Part shown: positions 8,083-16,349 of the stretch, piece after piece
How the letters are laid out: the number at the start of each line of letters is the position of its first letter
How positions within the stretch are numbered: position 1 is the first letter of the stretch
Assembly: GCF_946479885.1 (NCBI RefSeq)
Contig: NZ_CAMLHM010000019.1
Coordinates: 1-62,157, forward strand
Length of the DNA: 62,157 nt
Reading direction: 5' to 3'
DNA from: an uncultured Devosia sp.
GTDB taxonomy: Bacteria > Pseudomonadota > Alphaproteobacteria > Rhizobiales > Devosiaceae
Made by a program: the position numbers and the translations under genes
Notes under the pieces: model-generated
Told to the model about the DNA's origin: nothing
Databases searched by the model: none
Seen by the model: only the letters and a program-made list of their open reading frames with translations

Positions 8083-9852
8083 ATGGCATCGGCAACGGAA
8101 GTAGGTACGGATAGCGGCTCGATCGCACGGGGTTCCGCGCAGGATTATGCGCGCTACCGCATCGTGCCGGCCCGGCACCCCTGGCGGATTTTCGGCAGCC
8201 TACTGGCGGCATTCGTCATCGCCGTTTCACTCCATTCGGTGTTCACCAACGAGCGCTGGGGCTGGGCGGTGTTTGCGCAGTTCTTCTTCTCCGAGCCGGT
8301 GCTGGTCGGCCTCGGCCGCACCCTTCTGCTGACGGCACTCGCCTCGGTCATCGGCTTCCTACTCGGTGGCCTCCTCGCCTTCGCCCGCGTATCGAAATCG
8401 CCGCTGCTGTCGGGCCTGTCCTGGGGCTACATCTGGCTGCTGCGCTCGATCCCGCTGATCGTGCTGCTGCTGGTGCTCAACAATCTGGGCTACCTCTACG
8501 CCACCATCAACCTGGGCGTGCCCTTCACCAATATCCTGTGGGCCCAGTTCGATACCGTGCAGACGCTGAGCCCGTTCTCGGTGGCGCTGATCGGCCTCAG
8601 CCTCAACCAGGCGGCCTTCTCCTCCGAGATCATCCGTGGCGGTATCCTGTCGGTCGACCAGGGCCAGCACGAGGCGGCCGCCGCGCTCGGCCTCACCCGC
8701 TGGCGCCAGGGCATCCATATTGTGCTGCCGCAGGCGATGCGCGCCATCCTGCCCAGCGGCTTCAACGAGATCATCGGCTTGGCCAAGGCGACGTCCATTG
8801 TCTACGTGCTGGCGCTGCCCGAGCTCTTCTACACGGTGCAGGTGATCTATCGCCGCAACCTCGAGGTCATCCCGCTGCTGATGGTGGCGACGGTCTGGTA
8901 CCTGATCATCATGATCGTGCTGTCGAGCGTGCAGTATTTCGTCGAGCAGCATTTCGCCAAGGGCGCCCGCCGCGATGCCGGGCCGACGGCCATCGACAAG
9001 GCCCTGCGCCTCTTGGCCCGCCGCCCGGTCGAACCCGTCGCCACGCCCACCATTGCCCGCAAGCCCTTGAGCGCTGCTTTGGGCAATACCGGCGAAGGCC
9101 AGGTGGAGGTGCATGGCATCGACAAGAGCTTTGGCAGCCACAAGGTGCTCGACGATGTCAGCCTCACCATCGCGCCGGGCGAGGTCATCGCCATCATCGG
9201 GCCGTCAGGCGCCGGCAAGTCCACCCTGCTGCGCACCATCAATCACCTCGAGCGCGCCGATGCGGGCGTCGTGAGCATCGATGGCGAGCTGATCGGCTAT
9301 CAGCGCCGCGGTCACGTGCTCTACGAACTCAAGGAGCCGGCCATCCGCCGCAACCGTTCGGCCGTCGGCATGGTGTTCCAGAGCTTCAATCTCTTCCCGC
9401 ATCTGACGGCGCTGGAAAACATCATCGAAGCGCCGGTCTCGGTGGGTGGCGTGCCGCGCGCAGAAGCCATTGCCGATGCGCGAGACCTGCTGGCCCGCGT
9501 CGGTCTCGGCGACAAGGCGGACGCCTATCCGCGCCACCTCTCGGGCGGTCAACAGCAGCGCGTCGCCATCGCCCGCGCCCTGGCGCTGCGACCCAAGGTG
9601 CTGCTGTTCGATGAGCCGACGTCGGCGCTCGATCCGGAGCTGGTCGGCGAAGTACTCGATGTCATCAAGGAACTCGCCAAGTCCGGCACAACCCTGATCA
9701 TTGTCACCCACGAAATCGGCTTTGCCCGCGAAGTGGCCGACCGGGTCGTGTTCATGGAAGGCGGCAAGGTGCTCGAAGTGGCGCCGCCTGATCGCCTGTT
9801 CAACGATCCCTCCCATCCGCGCACCCGCGAGTTCATCGCCAAGGTCCTCTAG
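8083..9852 (+). CDS. Amino-acid ABC importer, permease and ATPase fused
   Basis: A 589-residue two-domain importer subunit. Residues about 60-285 form a HisM/TcyL-type permease with five or more membrane segments and the EAA loop (HEAAAALGLTRWRQGIHIVLPQAM). Residues about 345-589 form the ATPase, with Walker A GPSGAGKST, signature LSGGQQQR, Walker B LLFDEPTSALD and the H-loop VTHE. Family permeases and ATPases are usually separate genes. This fused form is known in some proteobacteria for polar amino acids. The downstream binding proteins and flavin monooxygenase suggest cystine or an S-substituted cysteine as cargo. Operon continues to 12927. Confidence 0.9.
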   Translation: MASATEVGTDSGSIARGSAQDYARYRIVPARHPWRIFGSLLAAFVIAVSLHSVFTNERWGWAVFAQFFFSEPVLVGLGRTLLLTALASVIGFLLGGLLAFARVSKSPLLSGLSWGYIWLLRSIPLIVLLLVLNNLGYLYATINLGVPFTNILWAQFDTVQTLSPFSVALIGLSLNQAAFSSEIIRGGILSVDQGQHEAAAALGLTRWRQGIHIVLPQAMRAILPSGFNEIIGLAKATSIVYVLALPELFYTVQVIYRRNLEVIPLLMVATVWYLIIMIVLSSVQYFVEQHFAKGARRDAGPTAIDKALRLLARRPVEPVATPTIARKPLSAALGNTGEGQVEVHGIDKSFGSHKVLDDVSLTIAPGEVIAIIGPSGAGKSTLLRTINHLERADAGVVSIDGELIGYQRRGHVLYELKEPAIRRNRSAVGMVFQSFNLFPHLTALENIIEAPVSVGGVPRAEAIADARDLLARVGLGDKADAYPRHLSGGQQQRVAIARALALRPKVLLFDEPTSALDPELVGEVLDVIKELAKSGTTLIIVTHEIGFAREVADRVVFMEGGKVLEVAPPDRLFNDPSHPRTREFIAKVL

Positions 9853-9931
9853 CCCCTAACCCATTCGCCTGCCCATGCCGCTCGACCGGCAGGATGGCGC
9901 ACGTCTCGACAAACACATGGAAAGTCCACCA

Positions 9932-10873
9932 ATGCTGACCCGCAAATCCTTCGTTCTGAGTAGCCTTGCCGCTGTGCTTGCTGCGTCGTCATCCGGCATC
10001 GCGCTGGCCCAGACCACGTTCGACCTCAGCCCCGAGCCGGCCAATCGGCTGCATGCCGAAAAGGTCGATGCCATCGCAGCCCTGCTGCCGGCCGACTTCG
10101 ACTATGCCAAGGATGGCGTGCTGACCGTCGCTATCGCCGCCGGTGCGCCCCCTATCGCCACCTATGCCACTGACGGGGCAACCGTGGTGGGTTTTGACCC
10201 CGATATCGGCCGGCTGGTCGGCGAGGTTCTCGGCGTTCCGGTCGAGATCATTCCCATCGCCTGGGCAGACTGGCCACTGGGCCTTACCGGCGGCAAATAT
10301 GACGCCGTCATTTCCAATGTCGGCGTCACCGAGGAGCGCAAGGAGAAGTATGACTTCTCCACCTATCGCATCGGCGTGCACGGCTTCTATGTGGGCATCG
10401 ATAATCCAATCACCGAGATCAAAGAGCCCAAGGACATTGCCGGGCTGCGCCTGATCACCGGCTCGGGCACCAACCAGGAGCGCATTGCCCTGGAATGGGA
10501 TCGCCAGAATCAGGAGGCCGGTCTCGCGCCCATCGAGGTCCAGTATTACGACGACGAGGCCGCCTCGCTCCTGGCAATCAGTTCCGGCCGCGCCGATGTG
10601 CAGCTCAATCCCAATGCGCCGCTGGCCTATCAGGCCGCCATCACCGGACAGACCAAGCTGGTGGGTCTCATCAGCTCCGGTTGGCCCAACCCGGCCGATG
10701 TCGGCGTCACCACCCGCAAGGACAGCGGCCTGGCCGAGCCGATCACCGCCGCGATCAACAACCTGATCGAGACCGGTGTTTATGGCGAACTGCTGACCCA
10801 ATGGGGCGTCGAGGCCGAGAGCGTCGAGGTCTCGCGCACCAATCCCCCGGGCCTGCCCAAGCCAAAGCCCTGA
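9932..10873 (+). CDS. Amino-acid ABC transporter substrate-binding protein (copy 1)
   Basis: A 313-residue periplasmic SBP_bac_3-type protein. Start at ATG 9932 gives a clean signal peptide (MLTRKS, then a hydrophobic core, cleavage after ALA near residue 24). Ligand-domain landmarks are VVGFDPDIGRLVGEVLG, ISNVGVTEERKEKYDFSTYR and ADVQLNPNAP. It is clearly paralogous to the protein at 11992-12927. It lies 79 bp after the permease/ATPase gene and 6 bp before the next monooxygenase gene, so it is in the same operon. Likely cargo is a sulfur amino acid, inferred. Confidence 0.9.
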   Translation: MLTRKSFVLSSLAAVLAASSSGIALAQTTFDLSPEPANRLHAEKVDAIAALLPADFDYAKDGVLTVAIAAGAPPIATYATDGATVVGFDPDIGRLVGEVLGVPVEIIPIAWADWPLGLTGGKYDAVISNVGVTEERKEKYDFSTYRIGVHGFYVGIDNPITEIKEPKDIAGLRLITGSGTNQERIALEWDRQNQEAGLAPIEVQYYDDEAASLLAISSGRADVQLNPNAPLAYQAAITGQTKLVGLISSGWPNPADVGVTTRKDSGLAEPITAAINNLIETGVYGELLTQWGVEAESVEVSRTNPPGLPKPKP

Positions 10874-10879
10874 TCGATC

Positions 10880-11926
10880 ATGACCTTGAATATCCGCCAT
10901 ATCGGCTTCCTGACCCCGGGCAATTACAGCAACGACGATCCCTTCACAGGGATCGACGCCACGCTGGACCTGATCGCCTTCGGTGAGCGGCTGGGCTTTG
11001 ACAACGCCTGGGTGCGACAGCGGCATCTGGAGCCGGGCATCGGGCAGGCGGCGGTGTTCCTCGCCGCGGCTAGCCAGCGCACCAGCACGATCCAGCTCGG
11101 TTCGGCGGTGATCCAGATCGGCTATGAAAGTCCGTTCCGGCTCGCCGAAGACCTGTCCATGGTCGACGTCCTGTCGCGCGCAAGGCTCAATGTCGGCCTC
11201 AGCGCCGGCGTGCCACCACATGCGGCGCTTATCGGGTCGCTCGTGCATGATGGCGATTGGCAGAGCCACGACCTCGGCCACGCCAGGGTAGAACGCTTTG
11301 CCTCCCATCTGCGCGGCACCTACCTGGGTGACGACGACACCATGATCGCCACGCCCTTCGGACCCCAACGACCACGCCTGCAGCCCTATGCGGCGGGCCT
11401 GGCCGACCGGCTCTGGTATGGCGGCGGCTCGCTGAAATCGGCGCGCTGGGCCGGCGAACACGGCTTCAACCTGCTGACAGGCAATGTCATCAGCGGCGAG
11501 GGCACCGACGACTTCCACACCGCGCAGCGTAACCTGATCGAAGCCTACCGCCAGGCTTCGGACGGCTGGCCGGGGCGGGTGGCTGTGGGGCGGGTGATCG
11601 TTCCGACCGACAGCGCGCCTGCTGCCCGTGTCGCGCGCTACGAGGCCTATGCCGCCGGGCGCCACGCACGAACGCTCCAGCCGCAGGGCGAGAAGCGTAC
11701 GCTGTTCCCGCGCGATCTGGTGGGCAGCGCCGATAAGATCGTCGAGTGGTTGCTCAACGATCCTGTCCTACCACTGGTCGATGAGTTGCGGCTCGAGCTG
11801 CCCTACGAGTTCACGCTCCCCGAATACGAACAGATCCTGACCGACACCATCGAGGCCATTGCACCGCGCCTCGGCTGGTCGGCCACCCCCTCATTCCCGG
11901 CGCCGCGCGTGGTGCGGACCGGCTGA
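10880..11926 (+). CDS. Luciferase-like FMN-dependent monooxygenase (KPN_01858-like)
   Basis: A 348-residue LLM-class protein and the third flavin monooxygenase of the sulfur region. Visible are the N-terminal strand RHIGFLTPGNY, FDNAWVRQRHLEPGIG (about residues 38-53), IQLGSAVIQIGYESPFRLAEDLS (about 75-97) and a C-terminal DKIVEWLLND segment. It sits between two paralogous binding-protein genes, 6 bp after the first, which ties its substrate to the transported compound. A role in releasing sulfite or a thiol from an imported organosulfur compound is inferred. The reductase supplying FMNH2 is not in this operon. Confidence 0.85.
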   Translation: MTLNIRHIGFLTPGNYSNDDPFTGIDATLDLIAFGERLGFDNAWVRQRHLEPGIGQAAVFLAAASQRTSTIQLGSAVIQIGYESPFRLAEDLSMVDVLSRARLNVGLSAGVPPHAALIGSLVHDGDWQSHDLGHARVERFASHLRGTYLGDDDTMIATPFGPQRPRLQPYAAGLADRLWYGGGSLKSARWAGEHGFNLLTGNVISGEGTDDFHTAQRNLIEAYRQASDGWPGRVAVGRVIVPTDSAPAARVARYEAYAAGRHARTLQPQGEKRTLFPRDLVGSADKIVEWLLNDPVLPLVDELRLELPYEFTLPEYEQILTDTIEAIAPRLGWSATPSFPAPRVVRTG

Positions 11927-11991
11927 CCCTCAATGCCCGGCCTTGCGCAAGCCGTGGCCCTTTCAATGCGCGTCACAATGGAAGCCTAGAC

Positions 11992-12927
11992 ATGACCAAG
12001 CCGAACTCCCTCAAACTCTTCCTGGCAGGCCTCGCGCTCGCTACCCTTTCGGGCACGGCCTTCGCCCAGACCGAATTCGACCTCAGCGTCGAGCAGCCCG
12101 GCCGCCTCAAGGCCGAGCCCAATGCCGAGGCCATCGCCGCCATTCCGGCCGATTTCGCCTGGGCCGAGCAGGGCACCTTCACGGTTGCCGTCTCGCCGTG
12201 GGATCCGCCGATCGCCACCTATGCCAAGGACTCGACCAGCGTCGTGGTTGGCGTTGATCCGGACCTGGCCTCGCTGATCGCCGATTCCCTCGGCCTCAAG
12301 CTCAACCTGGTGCCGACCGCCTGGGCCGATTGGCCTCTGGGCGTCACCTCGGGCAAGTATGACGCCGTCATCTCCAACGTCACGGTGACCGAGGAGCGCA
12401 AGGAGAAGTTCGATTTTTCCAGCTATCGCCAGGACGTGGTGGGTTTCTATGTCCGCAATGACAGCCCGATCACCGCGATCAACGAGCCCAAGGATGTGGC
12501 CGGCCTCAAGGTCATTACCGGCGCCGGCACCAATCAGGAAAAGATCATCCTCGAATGGGATCGCCTCAACGTTGAAGCCGGTCTCGCCCCCATCGAGGTG
12601 CAGTATTACGACGATCCGGCAGCGGCCCAGTTGGCCATCCAGTCCGGTCGCGCCGACGTGCAGTTCAACCCGAACCCCACGCTGTCCTATGCGGCAGCCG
12701 TAACCGGCGATACGCGCCTGGTCGGCGTGCAGAGCGGCGGCTGGCCGGTCAAGGCCGAGATCGCGGCGACCACCCGGAAGGGCTCGGGCCTGGCCGAAGC
12801 CATCACCATTGCCCTCAACGGCCTCATCGAAAGCGGCCTTTATGCGCAGACGCTGGAGCGCTGGAATGTTTCGGCTGAAGCGGTCGAGGCCTCGCAGACC
12901 AATCCGGCCGGTCTCCCCAAGACCTGA
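11992..12927 (+). CDS. Amino-acid ABC transporter substrate-binding protein (copy 2)
   Basis: A 311-residue exported binding protein with a signal peptide (residues 1-24, cleavage after FAQ or AFA). It is paralogous to the 9932-10873 product and keeps the same landmarks: VVGVDPDLASLIADSLG, VTEERKEKFDFSSYR, GAGTNQEKIILEWDR and ADVQFNPNPT. The first 50 mature residues align almost without gaps. Two binding proteins for one permease/ATPase suggest widened substrate range. It is followed by a strong intrinsic terminator, so it ends the operon. Confidence 0.9.
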   Translation: MTKPNSLKLFLAGLALATLSGTAFAQTEFDLSVEQPGRLKAEPNAEAIAAIPADFAWAEQGTFTVAVSPWDPPIATYAKDSTSVVVGVDPDLASLIADSLGLKLNLVPTAWADWPLGVTSGKYDAVISNVTVTEERKEKFDFSSYRQDVVGFYVRNDSPITAINEPKDVAGLKVITGAGTNQEKIILEWDRLNVEAGLAPIEVQYYDDPAAAQLAIQSGRADVQFNPNPTLSYAAAVTGDTRLVGVQSGGWPVKAEIAATTRKGSGLAEAITIALNGLIESGLYAQTLERWNVSAEAVEASQTNPAGLPKT

Positions 12928-12952
12928 GCCAAATAGCCTCTCCAACGACTCA

Positions 12953-12980
12953 CGGCCGCCTTTCGGGGCGGCCGCTTTTT
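12953..12980 (+). terminator. Rho-independent terminator after binding protein 2
   Basis: CGGCCGCC (12953-12960), a 6-nt loop, and GGCGGCCG (12967-12974) form a perfect 8-bp GC stem followed by CTTTTT. Confidence 0.85.
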
Positions 12981-13025
12981 CCTTTTCCGGCGGCTGGTGC
13001 CGCCATGCATTCCTGAGGATACCTG

Positions 13026-13376
13026 ATGGCCAAGGACAAACTCTTTCTCATCAAGCCGGGCTTTACCGATCCCAAGCGGACTGATGGCCCCTTCGTCTGC
13101 CCGTTCTGCAATCAGGTGGAAGGGCTCCTGGCCAGCTTCCCCGTGCTGGCGCGCAAGGTTGACGTCGAACGCGTCGACTTCCCGCGCCCGCGCGTTTCGG
13201 TCATCGCGGCGGTCGGCGAAGCCAATCAGTCGCTGCCGCTGCTGGTGCTCGGCGACAGCCCGCCCGACGATGCGTCGCGCCACGGTGATACGGCTTTCAT
13301 CCAGGACACCAAACGCATCCTGGAGCTCCTGGCGCAACGGCACGGCTTCCCCAAGCTGCATGGGCCGGCTGCCTGA
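13026..13376 (+). CDS. DUF3088 protein with a CPFC motif
   Basis: A 116-residue DUF3088 protein. After the strand KLFLIKPGF it has GPFVCPFCNQVEGLL (about residues 21-35), with the CxxC at a helix start as in thioredoxin folds. It ends with a helix around DTKRILELLAQRHGFP. The function of DUF3088 is unknown. It lies between two sulfur-compound import operons, 45 bp after a terminator, so it probably has its own promoter or receives readthrough. A redox or dithiol role in sulfur metabolism is speculation based on motif and context. Confidence 0.8.
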   Translation: MAKDKLFLIKPGFTDPKRTDGPFVCPFCNQVEGLLASFPVLARKVDVERVDFPRPRVSVIAAVGEANQSLPLLVLGDSPPDDASRHGDTAFIQDTKRILELLAQRHGFPKLHGPAA

Positions 13377-13395
13377 TCGTTTCTGGAACAACTTT

Positions 13396-13435
13396 GCGCC
13401 CCGGGCGTCTCACGGACGCCTTTGGGGCAAATTTT
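13396..13435 (+). terminator. Possible terminator after the DUF3088 gene
   Basis: A nested hairpin: the outer arms GCCCC and GGGGC enclose GGCGTC and GACGCC, followed by AAATTTT. The stem is interrupted and the T-run short, so the call is tentative. Confidence 0.4.
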
Positions 13436-13525
13436 GCTGCTGGAGAAACAAAATGCCCGGCCGCGCCCTCGGCGGGCAAGACGCTTTCCCAATCACGGGC
13501 AAGCTTGGTACGCCACTAACTCGAT

Positions 13526-13541
13526 AAAATTAGTAGTCTAT
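13526..13541 (+). promoter_or_regulatory. Candidate operator upstream of tauA (sulfur motif, copy 4)
   Basis: AAAATTAGTAGTCTAT lies 93 bp before the tauA ATG. It shares TTAGTAG(A/T)C with the site at 8049-8066 (opposite strand) and ATAAAATTA-TAGTC with 3856-3873. No other gene-like feature is seen in 13436-13634. Confidence 0.35.
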
Positions 13542-13634
13542 TGCAACCTCAGATGACGCCGGTGATGCACACGCGGCGCCACACAATTCTGGGGTGGCAG
13601 CGGCCCGCCTGTCGGGGCTGCCGGAGACACTGAA

Positions 13635-14636
13635 ATGACCATTGCACGACGCAACATACTCTCGCTGGCTCTGGCCGGCATCGCCTTGAGCGGCTTGGGC
13701 GTCCAGGCCGCCAGCGCAGTCGATCTGCGCATCGGCTGGCAGCCCATCGTCGAGCCGAGCCGCGTGCCGCAGGCCGACGGCAGCTACGAAGCCGCCACCG
13801 GCGCCAATGTCACCTGGAACCGTTTCGAAGGCGGCGCCGACGTGGTCGCGGCCATCGCCTCGGGTTCCATCGATATCGGCTATGTCGGCTCGAGCCCGCT
13901 GACCGTGGCGGCCAGCCAGCAATTGCCGATCGAGACCATCTTCGTGGTCGGCAACATCGCCGAAGCCGAAGCGCTCGCCGTCAAGGGCGTGACCAAGCCC
14001 GAGGAACTGGCCGGCAAGAAGATTGCCACGCCCTTCGTGTCGACCGCACACTATAGCCTGCTGACCGCACTCAACCATTGGGGCGTCGATTCGGCGTCGC
14101 TGGAAATCCTCAACCTGCGGCCACCGGAGATCGCGGCTGCCTGGGAGCGTGGCGATATCGACGGCGCCTATGTTTGGGATCCGGTGCTCAACCAGATCAA
14201 GACCACTGGCGGCACTGTGCTCGCCGACAGCGCCGACGTCGCCGAGTGGGGCGGCCCGACCTTTGACGCCTGGATTGTCCGCAAGGACTTTGCCGAGGCC
14301 AATCCCGATATCGTCACCGCCTTCGTCAAGGTGACCGGCGACGCCTATGCGGCCTATCTCGCCGATCCGGCGGCCTGGAATGCCGAGTCCGATGCCGCCA
14401 AGGCGATCGCCGAACTCTCGGGTGCCAATGCCGCCGACGTGCCGGCTTTGCTCAAGGGCTATGTCTTCCCCTCGCTCGAAGAGCAGGCGAGCCCCGCTTT
14501 CCTCGGCGGCGGCACTGCAACCGCCGTGGCCGCAACCGCCGGCTTCCTCGTCGAGCAGGGGCGCATCCCGGCCGCGCTGCCGGACTACGCGCCCTATGTC
14601 ACGACCAAGTATGTCGAAGCGGCCCTGGGCCAGTAA
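13635..14636 (+). CDS. tauA: Taurine ABC transporter substrate-binding protein TauA
   Basis: A 333-residue periplasmic binding protein of the TauA/SsuA type. The signal peptide covers residues 1-30 (IARRNILSLALAGIALSG, cleavage near ASA). The mature part opens with VDLRIGWQPIVEPSRVPQ. Further landmarks are GSIDIGYVGSSPLTVAASQ (about residues 76-94), LAGKKIATPFVSTAHY and GDIDGAYVWDPVL. It heads a tauABC-ssuD operon for taurine and other sulfonates. It is separated from tauB by a hairpin pair that probably allows excess binding protein. Confidence 0.92.
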   Translation: MTIARRNILSLALAGIALSGLGVQAASAVDLRIGWQPIVEPSRVPQADGSYEAATGANVTWNRFEGGADVVAAIASGSIDIGYVGSSPLTVAASQQLPIETIFVVGNIAEAEALAVKGVTKPEELAGKKIATPFVSTAHYSLLTALNHWGVDSASLEILNLRPPEIAAAWERGDIDGAYVWDPVLNQIKTTGGTVLADSADVAEWGGPTFDAWIVRKDFAEANPDIVTAFVKVTGDAYAAYLADPAAWNAESDAAKAIAELSGANAADVPALLKGYVFPSLEEQASPAFLGGGTATAVAATAGFLVEQGRIPAALPDYAPYVTTKYVEAALGQ

Positions 14637-14646
14637 CTTTCCCTGT

Positions 14647-14710
14647 CGGGTCGCGCCGCCTCAACCGGGCGCGACCCGTCACTTGGCGCCGCCGCCTCCC
14701 GGTGGCGGCG
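14647..14710 (+). other. Double hairpin between tauA and tauB
   Basis: Stem 1 is a perfect 11-bp repeat CGGGTCGCGCC (14647-14657) with GGCGCGACCCG (14668-14678). Stem 2 is CGCCGCC (14690-14696) with GGCGGCG (14704-14710). No T-tract follows stem 1, so it is more likely an mRNA-stabilising or processing element than a terminator. Confidence 0.65.
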
Positions 14711-14731
14711 TCCTTTATCGGAGGGCCTGAT

Positions 14732-15514
14732 ATGACCGAGCTGCGTCTCAATGCGGTTTCATTTGCCTACGACCGGCGCAGCGCTCCGGTGCTGCACAGG
14801 GTGACGCTGGGCATCGATCGCGGCGAATTCGTCGTCGTGCTGGGCCAGTCCGGCTCGGGCAAGACCAGCCTGCTCAATCTGGCGGCCGGTTTCCTCGAGC
14901 CGAGCGAGGGTCACGTCACCGTCGATGGCCGGGTGGTGACCGGTCCCGCAGCCAACCGCGCCGTGGTGTTTCAGGACGATGCGCTGTTCGCCTGGTCCAG
15001 CGCGCGCGATAATGTCGCCTTTCCTCTCCGCCTGCGCGGCGTGTCCCGCAGTGAACGGTATGCCAAGGCCGACGCCCTGTTGGCCGATGTCGGCTTGGCC
15101 GGCCAAGGCAACAAGGCGATCTGGGAGCTGTCCGGCGGCATGCGCCAGCGCGTCGGTATCGCCCGTGCCCTGGCGGCAGACCCGGATTTCCTGCTGATGG
15201 ACGAACCGCTCGGCGCGCTCGACGCCATGACGCGCGACCAGATGCAGGAGCTGCTGCTGACCGTCTGGCGCCGCTCCAATACCGGCGCCTTGCTCATCAC
15301 CCACTCGGTGGAGGAGGCCCTGTTCCTCGCCACCCGCATCGTCGTGCTCGCGGCGCATCCCGGCCGTGTCGTGGTCAGCCGTGAGGTCGATTTCGGCCGC
15401 CGTTTCCTTGCCGGCGAAGCGGCGCGCGCCCTCAAGTCGGAGCCCGCTTTCGTGGCGGCCCGCGAGGAGTTGATCGCCGCCATCCACGCACCGGAGCGGG
15501 CGGTGGCAGCATGA
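14732..15514 (+). CDS. tauB: Taurine/sulfonate ABC transporter ATPase TauB
   Basis: A 260-residue ATPase of the NitT/TauT family. Walker A is GQSGSGKTS (about residue 40), the Q-loop is VVFQDD, the signature is LSGGMRQR, Walker B is [12 protein letters not shown] and the switch His is in [13 protein letters not shown] 14732 is chosen because CGGAGG lies 8 bases upstream. The stop overlaps the tauC ATG. It energises sulfonate uptake with TauA and TauC. Confidence 0.93.
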   Translation: MTELRLNAVSFAYDRRSAPVLHRVTLGIDRGEFVVVLGQSGSGKTSLLNLAAGFLEPSEGHVTVDGRVVTGPAANRAVVFQDDALFAWSSARDNVAFPLRLRGVSRSERYAKADALLADVGLAGQGNKAIWELSGGMRQRVGIARALAADPDFLLMDEPLGALDAMTRDQMQELLLTVWRRSNTGALLITHSVEEALFLATRIVVLAAHPGRVVVSREVDFGRRFLAGEAARALKSEPAFVAAREELIAAIHAPERAVAA

Positions 15515-16344
15515 CCGCCGACGTCGACACCGCAACCCCTGCGCCGCGCCGCCCAGCGGGTCTGGGCCGAGGCCTCCGCCGCAACGCACCATTGCTGACG
15601 GGCGTCGGCCTCGCCCTCTTCGTCATTGGCCTCTGGCATGTCGCCAGCACGTCCGGCTGGGTGTCGCCAGTCTTCCTACCGCCGCCATCATCGGTCGTCG
15701 TGGCGCTCGGGCGGCTCGTCCAGGTCGGCTATGTCGATTCCACCCTGCTGCAACATGCCGGGGCGAGCCTGGGCCGGGTCTTCTCGGCGCTGGCATTTTC
15801 GGTGCTGATCGGTGTTCCCGCCGGCCTCATCATCGCCACCAGCCCCATCGGCCGTGGCGTCCTCGATCCCATCATCGAGTTTCTTCGGCCGCTACCCCCG
15901 CTGGCCTATCTGCCGCTGGTCATCATCTGGTTCGGCATTGGCGAGACCGCCAAGGTGCTGGTGATCCTGCTGTCCATGGTGCCGGCTATCGCCATCTCCA
16001 CCGCCGCCGGCGTCCATTCGGCTTCGAAAAACCAGGTCAATGCCGCCCGTGCCTTTGGCGCAACGCCGTTGCAATTGCTCTGGCATGTGCTGCTGCCCAG
16101 CGCGCTACCCTCCATCCTCACCGGCATACGCATTGCTCTTGGTGCCGGCTGGACGACGCTGGTGGCGGCCGAGCTGGTCGCGGCGGGCAGGGGGCTCGGC
16201 TACATGATCCAGTCGGCCGCGCAGTTCCTCGTCACCGATGTCGTCATCGCAGGCATCCTCGTCATTTCGGCCATCGCCTTTGCCTTCGAGGCGCTGCTGC
16301 GCTTCGTCGAGCGGCGGTATGTGCCCTGGTCGCGCAATCAGTGA
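15511..16344 (+). CDS. tauC: Taurine/sulfonate ABC transporter permease TauC
   Basis: A 277-residue inner-membrane permease with about six membrane segments. The first is [18 protein letters not shown] (about residues 27-44). The EAA loop is [26 protein letters not shown] (about residues 174-199). Its ATG overlaps the tauB stop (ATGA), and its stop lies 5 bp before the ssuD ATG. Confidence 0.93.
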   Translation: MTADVDTATPAPRRPAGLGRGLRRNAPLLTGVGLALFVIGLWHVASTSGWVSPVFLPPPSSVVVALGRLVQVGYVDSTLLQHAGASLGRVFSALAFSVLIGVPAGLIIATSPIGRGVLDPIIEFLRPLPPLAYLPLVIIWFGIGETAKVLVILLSMVPAIAISTAAGVHSASKNQVNAARAFGATPLQLLWHVLLPSALPSILTGIRIALGAGWTTLVAAELVAAGRGLGYMIQSAAQFLVTDVVIAGILVISAIAFAFEALLRFVERRYVPWSRNQ

Positions 16345-16349
16345 GCATC

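Noticed and set aside
14647..14678. The 11-bp hairpin after tauA as a full terminator
   Set aside because: No T-tract follows and the operon continues with tauB, so a processing or stabilising role is more likely.
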